Made by a program: the position numbers and the translations under genes
Part shown: in pieces, positions 54,815-63,556 of the stretch
How positions within the stretch are numbered: the first letter of the stretch is position 1
How the letters are laid out: each line of letters opens with the position of its first letter
The notes under the pieces: generated by a model
Database searches by the model: none
Told to the model about the DNA's origin: nothing
What the model saw: the letters and a program-made list of their open reading frames with translations, nothing else
NCBI GenBank assembly: GCA_964410965.1
Contig: CAYPIY010000003.1
Span: 310,001 to 374,000 of the forward strand
Source of the DNA: JBBIRG01 sp964410965
GTDB taxonomy: Bacteria > CLD3 > SB21 > JBBIRG01
Direction of reading: 5' to 3'
Length of the DNA: 64,000 nucleotides

Positions 54815-55402
54815 ATGACTGGACCCGAAAAAACCGATAATCAGCTCTATCTCCCCACACGCTCCGAATGGCGTCAATGGCTTTCGAAAAACCACGCCGG
54901 GGTAAAAGTTATCTGGTTAGTCTATTATAAAAAACACACCGGCAAACCAAGTATCCCTTACGATGACGCTGTGGAGGAAGCACTCTGTTTCGGCTGGATC
55001 GACAGCACCGTCAAACGGATCGACGAGGAACGTTACATGCAGAAATTCACGCCGCGGAATCTGAAAAGCGAGTGGTCGGACCTTAATATACGGCGCGTTA
55101 AGGACCTCATCAGGCAGGGCCGAATGACCCAAGCTGGACTGGATAAAATAAGACCTGAGGTGCTGAAGAGGAAACCGGAGAAAAAGACCTCCGTTCAGCG
55201 ATCGAAGCAAATCATTCCCGCATTTATAAAAAAAGTCATGACATCAGAAAACGTATGGGAACCGTTTACAAAACTCGCGCCGTCCCATCAAAGACGCTAT
55301 ACCGGCTGGATCATGGAGGCCAAGAAAATAGAAACCCGTGAACGCAGGCTCAGTGAAGCGATTCAGTTGCTGAAGAAAGGCCGGTTGCTGGGGATGAAAT
55401 AA
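54815..55402 (+). CDS. YdeI/OmpD-associated family protein
   Basis: 195 residues, soluble. N-terminal text 'PTRSEWRQWLSKNH', 'VIWLVYYKKHTG', 'IPYDDAVEEALCFGWIDSTV' and 'YMQKFTPRNLKSEWSD' is the conserved YdeI family pattern; the C-terminal half ('LAPSHQRRYTGWIMEAKKIETRERRL') is also typical. Members are linked to envelope or antimicrobial-peptide tolerance in some bacteria, but the biochemical activity is unknown. Single gene ending at a perfect palindrome shared with the converging SDR gene. Confidence 0.85.
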   Translation: MTGPEKTDNQLYLPTRSEWRQWLSKNHAGVKVIWLVYYKKHTGKPSIPYDDAVEEALCFGWIDSTVKRIDEERYMQKFTPRNLKSEWSDLNIRRVKDLIRQGRMTQAGLDKIRPEVLKRKPEKKTSVQRSKQIIPAFIKKVMTSENVWEPFTKLAPSHQRRYTGWIMEAKKIETRERRLSEAIQLLKKGRLLGMK

Positions 55403-55406
55403 TATC

Positions 55407-55429
55407 TGTCAAATCTTAAAGATTTGACA
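55407..55429. terminator. Perfect 11-bp palindrome between convergent genes
   Basis: TGTCAAATCTT and AAGATTTGACA are perfect inverted copies separated by one base. It starts 5 bases after the YdeI-like stop and 17 bases before the end of the SDR gene. A one-base loop makes it a cruciform-prone site or, with fewer pairs, a hairpin terminator. Confidence 0.5.
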
Positions 55430-55445
55430 TATCTTATTAGCAGTC

Positions 55446-56264
55446 TTACAACCCCCGTTCCACAACCATCCGTATGATCGCGCTGAACCATCGCACCGGG
55501 ATAAGCCTGCGCACCGACAGCATCAGGCGGCTCTGGAAACCCGCGGGATAACGCAATCTGAAACTTTTTGAAACGGCGGCTTTGTAAATCACTTTCGCGA
55601 CAACTTCCGGTCCCGGCGCTTTTTTGCCTTCTTTCTGCGTATTCGTGTACGTGATTTTTTCATACCGGTCATAATCGCTCAGGCCATCTTTGCTGAATAA
55701 ATCCTGCGAGCGGCTGTAAAAGTCCGTTTTGATTGCGCCGGGTTCCACGCATTTGACTTTAATATTGAACGGCCGCAGTTCATAAGCGAGCGATTCTGAA
55801 AACCCCTCGACTGCCCATTTCGTTCCGTGATAAACGCTGTAAATCGGAAAAGCGACCAGACCGCCCGTTGAGGTGATGTTAATAATCGTACCGTTTCGTT
55901 TTTTGCGAAAATGAGGCAGGACTTCTCGGATCACATTCATCATACCGTTGACATTCGTCTCGAATTGTTGCCGTATTTGCTCCGGCGAGGCTTTTTCGAA
56001 AATGCCGATCGCGCCGTAGCCCGCGTTATTCACGATAACATCCAGTCCGCCGAAATCTTTGATGCATGATTCAACAGCCTTTCGTATGCTTTCCGGTTTC
56101 GTTACATCCAGAGGATACAGGCGGATGTTAGGAGCTTTGAGAAAGCCCTCCGCTTTTTCCGGCTGGCGCATGGTCGCGGCGACGTTCCAGCCTTTCATCG
56201 CGAAATATTCGGCGGTTGCTTTTCCGATTCCCGTTGATGCGCCCGTGATGAGTACGGTTTTCAT
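55446..56264 (-). CDS. Short-chain dehydrogenase/reductase
   Basis: 272 residues from the ATG at 56264; a longer open frame upstream adds 116 residues unlike any SDR and overlaps the EamA gene. Rossmann motif TGASTGIGKA at 7-16, the 'NNAG' element near 84, active-site Ser in 'NITSTGG' and the YHGTK pair (Tyr and Lys) near 149-153. The Asp/Arg pattern after the second strand suggests NADP(H). Substrate unknown. The start overlaps the stop of the EamA gene by four bases (ATGA), so the two are an operon. Confidence 0.92.
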   Translation of the reverse strand: MKTVLITGASTGIGKATAEYFAMKGWNVAATMRQPEKAEGFLKAPNIRLYPLDVTKPESIRKAVESCIKDFGGLDVIVNNAGYGAIGIFEKASPEQIRQQFETNVNGMMNVIREVLPHFRKKRNGTIINITSTGGLVAFPIYSVYHGTKWAVEGFSESLAYELRPFNIKVKCVEPGAIKTDFYSRSQDLFSKDGLSDYDRYEKITYTNTQKEGKKAPGPEVVAKVIYKAAVSKSFRLRYPAGFQSRLMLSVRRLIPVRWFSAIIRMVVERGL

Positions 56265-57196
56265 GTATGATCCTTTTTGATCTTTAAGCGTGTGATGTTT
56301 TTCGGCAACGTGATCATCACGACCGCTCCTATGATAATGATTGCGGCGATCAGGATTCTTGGCGTCAGCGGTTCGGACGCCAGCAGCCATCCGAAGAATA
56401 CGGCGACCACGGGATTGACATAAGCGTACGTGGACGCTTTTGCCGGCGTCGTATTTTTGAGCAGCCAGATATACGCTGTAAATCCGATCACTGAACCGAA
56501 AATAATCAGGTACACCAGCGACAGGGCCGATGGTGAGGACACATTTTCCATTTTCAATTCTGTCCACTCGCCGGTAAAAAATCCAAGCATGATCAGACAT
56601 AATCCGCCGCAAAGCATCTGCATGGCTGCCGCCAGAAACGGTGATGAAGGATGCGGGGCGTGTTTCGAATACACCGAACCCGCCGACCAGCTGAACGCCG
56701 CGAACATCAATACCGCAGCCCCGATGATACCGACAGGCCTGTCCCCTGCAAGATTTTCGGGCCCCACGAGCACGCCAAGTCCCAAAAGGCCGAGAAAAAT
56801 CCCTGCAAACTCACGTTTCCCGGGCCGTTCAGCGCCTTTCCCGAACCGGCTCAACACACCCATCCACAATGGCACCGTCGCGACGAGAAGCGCGGTCAGT
56901 CCTGAGGGAACCTGCTGTTCCGCCCATGTCACGCCCCCGTTCCCGCAAAGCAGCATCAGGAAACCCATGACAGCGGCGGTTCTCCAGTGGAACCACGTGG
57001 GACGTTCAAGCGGTCCGCGCATTCTCAGAGCGAAGAGCAGGATCAATCCCGCAACCAGATGCCTCGTCCCGGCCATGATAAACGGCGGTATCGTCTGCAC
57101 GCCAAATAAAATCGCGAGATACGTGGATCCCCAGATGATGTAAACGGATGCAAACGCGAGGATGAGTTTTATTTTAAAACTGGTTTGTTGACTCAT
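56261..57196 (-). CDS. EamA/DMT-family transporter
   Basis: 311 residues with ten hydrophobic helices arranged as two EamA repeats ('FASVYIIWGSTYLAILFGVQ' at the start of the first, 'ILMFAAFSWSAGSVYSKHA'-like text at the second; quoted by key parts). The family exports amino acids, nucleosides or other metabolites across the inner membrane (YedA/RhaT-like). The conserved 'YAYVNPVVAVFFGW' segment lies near the end. Substrate unknown. Coupled to the SDR gene by an ATGA overlap. Confidence 0.88.
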   Translation of the reverse strand: MSQQTSFKIKLILAFASVYIIWGSTYLAILFGVQTIPPFIMAGTRHLVAGLILLFALRMRGPLERPTWFHWRTAAVMGFLMLLCGNGGVTWAEQQVPSGLTALLVATVPLWMGVLSRFGKGAERPGKREFAGIFLGLLGLGVLVGPENLAGDRPVGIIGAAVLMFAAFSWSAGSVYSKHAPHPSSPFLAAAMQMLCGGLCLIMLGFFTGEWTELKMENVSSPSALSLVYLIIFGSVIGFTAYIWLLKNTTPAKASTYAYVNPVVAVFFGWLLASEPLTPRILIAAIIIIGAVVMITLPKNITRLKIKKDHT

Positions 57197-57314
57197 TGAA
57201 TATTTTGCCTGTCCCTGAACGTTGTGTATTCTGTCTGGCTAAACCGGCAGTAATTAATGCAAAATAACTTCCAAATACAACCGATAACTGGACACGCAAA
57301 TTTTATTTATGTTA

Positions 57315-57337
57315 CGACAAAACCGTGTGGTTTTTCG
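57315..57337 (-). terminator. Hairpin after the WG-repeat gene
   Basis: CGA/TCG plus AAAACC/GGTTTT pairs with a one-base bulge and a GTGT loop, about 40 bases after the WG-repeat stop on the minus strand. A modest terminator candidate. The 57197-57376 gap is otherwise featureless. Confidence 0.45.
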
Positions 57338-57376
57338 AAAACTGTTTTAAACAAAGTTGAATGAATGAAAATTTTG

Positions 57377-58495
57377 TTAATTCCTCGGCACCCAGATAAT
57401 CTGCCCCTGTTTATTGATATACCCGAGGCGGACCCATTTATTGGACAAATCAGGCATCTGGCTGTAACTGCTGCAACCGTAATACACCGCGGCCAGTCCG
57501 TTCTCAAAATTTCCCGCAAAATCAAACAGAGGCTGGATTACCGTTTTCCCGGTTTTGTCGATAAATCCGTACTTGTCGTTTTTTTTGACGCACAACAGTC
57601 CGTCACTGATATCATTCAAGGCATCATAGGCTGGTTCTACAATCCACTTTCCCGTCGCGTCGATCAGGCCGTACTGTTCATTCACCATCACGGCACAGAG
57701 ATCGTCTTTGAAATCCGATGCATCATCATACTGCGGCGATATGATGAGTACACCCGATTTATTGATAAATCCAAATTTTTTCTTGATGCCGATTTTGGCG
57801 AATCCGTTCCTGAATTCAAACGCTTTTTCAAACTGCGCATGAATGGCCTTTTCGCCTTTTTTATTGATGAATCCGTATTTTCCCTTTTCAAGGAACATCG
57901 CCAATCCTTCAGAGAACGGACCAACCCACTCAAACTGCGGATTGATGGCGACGTTTCCCTTCGGATCGATAAATCCCCATTTCGACTGATTGCTGACCGG
58001 CGCCAACCCTTCCCGGAAGGACATCGCTTTCTCGAACGCAAGCGACACGGCGATTTTACCGGTTTTATCGACGTAGCTCCATTTTTTATCGATGCGGACC
58101 AGCGCCAAACCCTCGCTGAACTCATAGGCTTCCTCGAACTGAGGCTCAATCACCCGCCGGCCGGTCTTATCGATATAACCCCACTTCCCCTCGATTCGGA
58201 TCGGGGAAAAGCCTTCGGAAAGAATCATCGGCTGCTCATATTGGGGATTGGCGACCATTTTCCCTGCGCGGTCGATCAGGCCCCATCTGTTCTCGAAACG
58301 GACTTGCGCATAATCTTCCTGAAACGCTTTCGCCTCATCGTACTGCGCGGGAATGACCGTTTTTCCGGCTCTGTCGATGAATCCGAATTTGCCGTCGACG
58401 CGGACGAGAAAAACGGATTCTTTGGATTGGGCGCTTATAAAACTGCCTGACAAATAAACTGAAACCATTATTAGAACTGTTTGCAGAGTTTTCAT
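57377..58495 (-). CDS. Exported WG-repeat protein
   Basis: 372 residues. Signal peptide (cleavage near FISAQ) and then about seven copies of the WG repeat, each of about 45 residues: 'KWGxIDKTGKxVIxPQFExAxxFSEGLAxVxxx'. Examples are 'GKFGFIDRAGKTVIPAQYD', 'GKWGYIDKTGRRVIEPQFE' and 'DKYGFIDKTGKTVIQPLFD'. WG-repeat proteins form beta-propeller-like or solenoid structures and are mostly uncharacterised. It is extracytoplasmic and 22 bases downstream of the 'asparagine synthetase B'-like gene, so co-transcribed. Confidence 0.9.
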   Translation of the reverse strand: MKTLQTVLIMVSVYLSGSFISAQSKESVFLVRVDGKFGFIDRAGKTVIPAQYDEAKAFQEDYAQVRFENRWGLIDRAGKMVANPQYEQPMILSEGFSPIRIEGKWGYIDKTGRRVIEPQFEEAYEFSEGLALVRIDKKWSYVDKTGKIAVSLAFEKAMSFREGLAPVSNQSKWGFIDPKGNVAINPQFEWVGPFSEGLAMFLEKGKYGFINKKGEKAIHAQFEKAFEFRNGFAKIGIKKKFGFINKSGVLIISPQYDDASDFKDDLCAVMVNEQYGLIDATGKWIVEPAYDALNDISDGLLCVKKNDKYGFIDKTGKTVIQPLFDFAGNFENGLAAVYYGCSSYSQMPDLSNKWVRLGYINKQGQIIWVPRN

Positions 58496-58517
58496 AATTT
58501 GTGTCCTGTTAAAGGTA

Positions 58518-59786
58518 TTACGTTTTCTGCGGTTTTTTCTTGGCCGCAGGGAATAAGATATTATTGAGAATCAGCCGGTATCCGGGTGAATTTTTATGCA
58601 ACGACAATTCCGTCGGGGGATCGCCCACGGCGTGCGTGTAATCTTCCGGATCATGCCCGCCGTAGAACGTGAAGGTACCCTTCCCGAAATTGCCGTGAAT
58701 GTATTTCGCCGACTGGATGGTCGCGTCCTCGCCAAGAATCAAAACATGATCTTTCACGAGCGACTTACGAAATCCTGTTGTCTGCCCCATGAATCCTTTT
58801 ACAATCGAAACATGATTCTGCGTGAGCATGGTCGGAACGGGATCGTACTTGGCGGAAAACTCAAACAGCGTGAAGTAGTCCTCCTCCGGCGACTTGATCA
58901 TCAGGCCGATACTGGAAGGATGGTCGATATCGGAGAACTCGTAAATATAAGGGTTCATCTCTACATTGAAACCGGTGAAGGCAAGGGACTGCGAATAATC
59001 AAGCTTGCTGTTCGCGTTCGGATCGGCCCCGTCGCCGTCGCACATGACGTCGCAGATGTCCGTATTCTGGGCGGCCAGCGCGATGTCGTAACTGTCCGTC
59101 GCGCCGCACATCGCAAATAAAAAACCGCCTTTGGCGACGTATTCCTTGATCGATTTCGCGACGGCGAGTTTTTCCATGGATACTTTCGCATAACCCATTT
59201 GTTTCGCGAAACGTTCATATTCCGTTTGCTGCTGAACGTACCAGTCGGCACGCGCGTAACTCGCGTAAAATTTTCCGTATTGTCCGGTGAAATCCTCATG
59301 GAACAGGTGCAGCCAATCGTACTCCGGAAGCTGTCCCTGCAGCACCTCCAGGTCGAACAGCTTGTCATACTTGATTTCGGCGTACGTCAGCGCCAGCGTC
59401 ACAGCGTCATCCCACGGCTTTTTGTCCGGCGGCGTGTAAATGGCTACTTTCGGGGCTTTTTCGAGCAGCACCGCGTCCATGTTATTTTCCTCGAGCGCCT
59501 GGTAAATCTCCACGCTCCGGGAACCCCCGACTCTTTCATAAGTGACTCCGCGCACCTGGCACGCATGTTCCACATCCTCAAGGTAGTCCATCATGAATGA
59601 ACCGCCTCGGTAATTCAGCAGCCATTCCACGTTGTTGTCATGCTCCAGCGACAGGTACGCGACCCCGTAGGCTTTCAGGTGATCAGCCTGCTTCATGTCC
59701 ATAGGAATGAGGATTTTCTGTCCGGACTGGAACGCTGGAAAATGCATGCCCATCAGCGCGATCAGGAGGTGTATCAAGCCTGACAT
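58518..59786 (-). CDS. FCB-conserved exported protein, often mislabelled asparagine synthetase B
   Basis: 422 residues with a signal peptide. It carries the text of a protein family common in Bacteroidetes and relatives: 'ILIPMDMKQADHLKAYGVAY', 'WLLNYRGGSF', 'WLHLFHEDFTGQYGKFY', 'AMCGATDSYDIALAAQNTDI', 'VKGFMGQTTGF' and 'YGGHDPEDYTH', with the family's usual 'FPAAKKK' end. Databases often call it asparagine synthetase B, but it has neither the glutaminase nor the synthetase domain. The 'MCGATDS' region and overall plan suggest a class I glutamine-amidotransferase-like fold. True function unknown; it may act outside the cytoplasm. Confidence 0.8.
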   Translation of the reverse strand: MSGLIHLLIALMGMHFPAFQSGQKILIPMDMKQADHLKAYGVAYLSLEHDNNVEWLLNYRGGSFMMDYLEDVEHACQVRGVTYERVGGSRSVEIYQALEENNMDAVLLEKAPKVAIYTPPDKKPWDDAVTLALTYAEIKYDKLFDLEVLQGQLPEYDWLHLFHEDFTGQYGKFYASYARADWYVQQQTEYERFAKQMGYAKVSMEKLAVAKSIKEYVAKGGFLFAMCGATDSYDIALAAQNTDICDVMCDGDGADPNANSKLDYSQSLAFTGFNVEMNPYIYEFSDIDHPSSIGLMIKSPEEDYFTLFEFSAKYDPVPTMLTQNHVSIVKGFMGQTTGFRKSLVKDHVLILGEDATIQSAKYIHGNFGKGTFTFYGGHDPEDYTHAVGDPPTELSLHKNSPGYRLILNNILFPAAKKKPQKT

Positions 59787-59808
59787 GAAATGCCTTTACA
59801 AAAAATTC

Positions 59809-60285
59809 TCAAAAAAATTCTCCCATGATTCGAATGACTTCTTCGGGAGTCGTGGCGGCCAGAATCTTTTTCCGGTTCGGTTCGGGATGGATCACCCGGA
59901 TCACGTCACGCAGGGCTTTGAGATGCGGACCGGTGACAGTAAGCGGGGAAATCATCATGAAGAAAAAATGGGATGGCTGTCTGTCCGCCGAGTCGAACAT
60001 CACCCCGGTGCGATGAATTCCGAAAGCGGCGACGAGCCGGTCAACGGCATCCGACTTACCGTGCGGAACGGCCAAACCGTTTTCCAGTCCCGTACTGACC
60101 TGGCGTTCTCTTTCGATCACAGCCGCTTTCGCCCTTTCTTTGTCGACCAGGAAATGGCAAGCGTCGAGCGCGTCGATCAGCTCATCGATCACTTCCTGTT
60201 TGGTTTTGCCCTTCAGGTTGAGGCGAACCGTTTCCGGACGCAACAACCGGGAAATATTGTATTCATCCTGTGCCGTAAAGATCAC
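59809..60285 (-). CDS. PTS EIIA (PtsN/fructose class) protein
   Basis: 158 residues from GTG 60285, chosen because GGAG lies eight bases upstream and the N-terminus then matches EIIA-Ntr proteins; a TTG at 60306 is open but has that ribosome site inside the frame. The phosphorylated His is in 'LAVPHGKSDAVD' (about residue 75), and 'SHFFFMMISP' is the second conserved strand. EIIA proteins accept phosphate from HPr; PtsN forms usually regulate potassium transport, nitrogen or carbon use. No HPr, EI or EIIB/C gene is in the window. Confidence 0.88.
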   Translation of the reverse strand: MIFTAQDEYNISRLLRPETVRLNLKGKTKQEVIDELIDALDACHFLVDKERAKAAVIERERQVSTGLENGLAVPHGKSDAVDRLVAAFGIHRTGVMFDSADRQPSHFFFMMISPLTVTGPHLKALRDVIRVIHPEPNRKKILAATTPEEVIRIMGEFF

Positions 60286-60337
60286 GACAATCGCTCCTTT
60301 TCCCAAAACTTTAATTTATAAAAACGAATCCTTTTTT

Positions 60338-62062
60338 TCAATGACTATTTTGCCCTGAGGTATCAGATATTTTCAGGGAAGGATCAGGATTTTCCGGTAC
60401 CGCCAGGATCACGGATTCCCGTTCGACCGTTACCTGCCCGGGCCGGCCGTGTTTCATTTTCCGGACATATTTTTTCCGGGTCATAATCACCGGCACGAGC
60501 CCGGATGTCTTTGCCTTGCTGAAGAAGGCGGCGATAGAGGCGACGGCTTCCAAAACCCTCTTCGGCGGGTTGTCTTTCTTTTGTTCCCATCTCAGCAGCA
60601 CATGCGAACCGGGAACCCCCCGGGCGTGGAACCAGTAATCATCCTTCTTTGCGTAGCCGAATGTCAGCTGGTCGTTTTTCTGGTCGTTCTGCCCGACCCA
60701 GACTTTCCATCGTCCCTCGATAAGAAACGACCTGAAAATCTCATCACCGGAAACAATTTCTTTTTTCTGTTTTGATTTCAGAAGTTCGCCGGAAATCCAG
60801 CGGCGGTTTTGAAAATCACGGTAAATTTTTTCAATGGGCACATCATCCGGACCCGGCTCGCGTTCCAGTTGTCTGAGCACCGAAACAAGCATGTCATTCT
60901 CCCGGCTGACCGTCTGTATCCTTTGAAGAATTTTCCCGACCGACTGCTTCATTTTTTTCGATTTAGCGAACATCCGGGCAATGTTGGCCTGCGGGTTCTG
61001 TTCGGGATCCAGCGGAATCGTAACCGGCAAACCTTCGGGATCGGACGGATCCGTCAGCGATATGGAATCCATTCCTTTCCGGATCGCCGTAAAATTTATT
61101 GTCAGAAGATGTCCCATGTTTTCCCATGCTTTGTGTTGTTCCGATTTCCCGATATCTTTACGCAACGCCAGAATCAAAGTCTCGTTCTTTTTGTAACGCT
61201 GAGCCGCGGCTTTCATAACGAGATTCCGGATTCGGTTTTCATCGTCCCGTTTTTTCTTCTGTACTATATATCGCCGCAGACCATCATTGATATCCGGATA
61301 ATGCTGTACTGTCAGAGAAGGTTCCGAATCCGCAAGATACGGCAAGGAAATGAGCGAAAAAAGAAACGGTTGTTCGCCCTTGCTGTAAATGCGCGGCTCA
61401 CCCGACATTAATTCATCATACAATCCGTTAAACGCCGATTTACAGTCATCAACGGACACGGCAGACGACTCATTCCCGGCGTTCAGCCTCGCGAGCCATT
61501 CGAGATACAGGTATTTGTTGAATGCTCCAATTCCTTTAGAAAGTTCCATCTTCATGTCATCGGATGATGACATCGTTTCCAGCCGCTTATTTTTAACTTC
61601 ATCAATTGATGCTTCAGACGCGATTTCATCACGGAACGCGTATTCCCCAGATATCCAGCGCTTCGGATTCAGGAATGAATCGACTATTACCCCTGAAGCA
61701 TTGACATAAAATATATTCGGGGATCCGTACAATTCAACGGCTAGCGTTTCATCATTGTCAAACCGCAAGGCGATGACGCGGTCAAATGGAATAATAGTCA
61801 GTCCGGTCAGATGCTTCCCGATGAGCGGAATAAATATATCAATGACGTTTTTCTTTTTCCGGTTAAACGGTTCCCTCAAAAGCCAGTATGGAAATGATGG
61901 GTCGGCGCTGATTTCCGTCATCATCACCTGCCGGGAGGGCGTGACCCATTCCAGGTGCAGGGTTTCCTCCGCCTGGCTGAAGCAACCGATCAGCTTTGCT
62001 CCTTGCAGAAAACCGCGGTAATTCTGAACCTGCCGGTATAGTGTATAAAAATTATTGATCAT
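60338..62062 (-). CDS. rqcH: NFACT-family ribosome quality control protein RqcH
   Basis: 574 residues. NFACT-N domain (about 1-190), a long coiled coil with a helix-hairpin-helix-like centre (about 265-420), and the C-terminal NFACT-R domain with 'YWFHARGVPGSHVLLR' near 480-495, where the DxR-type motif and 'WFHA' support tRNA-Ala binding. RqcH rescues stalled large ribosomal subunits by adding C-terminal alanine tails. Older names include fibronectin-binding protein A. It lies 53 bases from the EIIA gene. No RqcP (Hsp15-like) gene is near. Confidence 0.9.
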   Translation of the reverse strand: MINNFYTLYRQVQNYRGFLQGAKLIGCFSQAEETLHLEWVTPSRQVMMTEISADPSFPYWLLREPFNRKKKNVIDIFIPLIGKHLTGLTIIPFDRVIALRFDNDETLAVELYGSPNIFYVNASGVIVDSFLNPKRWISGEYAFRDEIASEASIDEVKNKRLETMSSSDDMKMELSKGIGAFNKYLYLEWLARLNAGNESSAVSVDDCKSAFNGLYDELMSGEPRIYSKGEQPFLFSLISLPYLADSEPSLTVQHYPDINDGLRRYIVQKKKRDDENRIRNLVMKAAAQRYKKNETLILALRKDIGKSEQHKAWENMGHLLTINFTAIRKGMDSISLTDPSDPEGLPVTIPLDPEQNPQANIARMFAKSKKMKQSVGKILQRIQTVSRENDMLVSVLRQLEREPGPDDVPIEKIYRDFQNRRWISGELLKSKQKKEIVSGDEIFRSFLIEGRWKVWVGQNDQKNDQLTFGYAKKDDYWFHARGVPGSHVLLRWEQKKDNPPKRVLEAVASIAAFFSKAKTSGLVPVIMTRKKYVRKMKHGRPGQVTVERESVILAVPENPDPSLKISDTSGQNSH

Positions 62063-62179
62063 ACTCGGTTATCTCTGCATCTCATTGTTTTTGCGGTTAA
62101 AATTAAAATTTGAGATTATGAAATGATTTATTAAATTCGTGGCAATCTAAAAAGATTAAACAAGGAATACAACATCTTT

Positions 62180-63556
62180 ATGTTCCAAAAAACACTGATA
62201 CGCTTTGGATGGCTTATTTTACTGATATGCGGGGCAGGTATCTCCCTTTTCATTAATCAGATGACAGATGTTTTCATTCCCGTCGAATTATCGCCCGAAC
62301 CCTTAATGTGGTACGGCGCGGCGTTTTTACTCTACGGACTGATAGTCTGGTATATACATGCGTTCTGGGGAAAAAGTTTTCTTTCGCTCGAGAGTATCCT
62401 GCTGTTCGCGGTGGTGTTCAGGATGATCGTGTTTTTTCATGACCCTTTGTTTGACGATTCGGTTTATCGTCACGCATGGGACGGTAAAGTTTACCAGGCG
62501 GGAATCCATCCGTATGAAATCACGCCGGGTTCAGAGCGCCTCCGCGGATTTCGCGATGAAACGCTTTATCCCAAAGTGGCTCATCAGGACAATCCGTCCG
62601 TGTCCGCGCCCTTGTCGCTGTATATATACCGCGTTGTCGCGATGGTGTGGGATTCCCCTTATGCGTACAAAATCCTGATCCTTTTGCTGGATATCGCCGT
62701 CATGATCATGCTGGTATCGTTACTTCGTTTTATGGAGCGTGCGACCGCATGGGTTATCGTGTACGCATGGAATCCCATACTCATCCTTGAATCGGCGAAT
62801 CACGCTCATGAGGGAATGATTACCGTTTTTCTTTTTGTAACAGGCTTGTCATTCGCCTTACGCTGCCGTTCATTGTACGCCGCCGTTTTCGCGGGACTGG
62901 CTTCAACGTTAAACTGGCTGATTCTTCCGGTTCTTCCGTTTATTGAGGACATCCGCTCACGGTGGAAAACATGGACGGGAATCGCGATGATAACATCCGC
63001 CTTCTGGATTGTCCTGTATCATACCCCGGATTACCTGGCTGTACCGGTCGCTGATTATATTGAGTCTGTTCAATTCGGACATGAGATCAACAGCTCAATC
63101 TACCTGGGCATTCTGTACCTGATGAACCTGATTACACCGGATCATAACGAAGCGGTCCGTTACGCTCGGATACTTATAACGTCACTTTTTTTAATCGCAA
63201 CGGCTCTTTTATTGTTCATGTACTGGAAAAAAAGTTATCTTTCCCAGAAACAGAACATGATCCGCTTCGTATATCTCATTATGACGATCGGCTTATTGTT
63301 TTCACCCGCCATGACGCCCGGAGCATTTCTGATGTTGATTCCTGTTTTATGTTTACACCCTTCTCTTTCATGGATAGTTTTTTCCGGTTTTCTTGGCCTG
63401 TATCATTTCAGAACGCTGGATTGGTTTTCGGGGGAAACGTGGTATACATCGGTGCGATTATATGAATATCTTCCGTTTTATGTCATACTGATAACAACCG
63501 CGCTGTTTCACATCATTAAGAAACGAAAAGAATTTCATCATCCGGAGAAATTATGA
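62180..63556 (+). CDS. Polytopic membrane glycosyltransferase (mannosyltransferase-like)
   Basis: 458 residues with about twelve hydrophobic helices. The first large loop carries 'FDDSVYRHAWDGKVYQAGIHPYEITP' (key parts DDSVYRHAWDG and GIHPYE), the Asp-rich region typical of GT-C polyprenyl-phosphate-mannose enzymes (GT87/MptB-like). It should transfer a sugar on the outer face of the inner membrane. A weak AAGG ribosome site is far from the ATG, as is common in FCB genomes. Its stop overlaps the start of the next gene by four bases (ATGA). Acceptor unknown. Confidence 0.78.
   Translation: MFQKTLIRFGWLILLICGAGISLFINQMTDVFIPVELSPEPLMWYGAAFLLYGLIVWYIHAFWGKSFLSLESILLFAVVFRMIVFFHDPLFDDSVYRHAWDGKVYQAGIHPYEITPGSERLRGFRDETLYPKVAHQDNPSVSAPLSLYIYRVVAMVWDSPYAYKILILLLDIAVMIMLVSLLRFMERATAWVIVYAWNPILILESANHAHEGMITVFLFVTGLSFALRCRSLYAAVFAGLASTLNWLILPVLPFIEDIRSRWKTWTGIAMITSAFWIVLYHTPDYLAVPVADYIESVQFGHEINSSIYLGILYLMNLITPDHNEAVRYARILITSLFLIATALLLFMYWKKSYLSQKQNMIRFVYLIMTIGLLFSPAMTPGAFLMLIPVLCLHPSLSWIVFSGFLGLYHFRTLDWFSGETWYTSVRLYEYLPFYVILITTALFHIIKKRKEFHHPEKL

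Noticed and set aside
56265..56612. Upstream extension of the SDR gene by 116 codons
   Set aside because: The extension lies inside the EamA gene, does not resemble an SDR, and the Rossmann motif begins right after the ATG at 56264.
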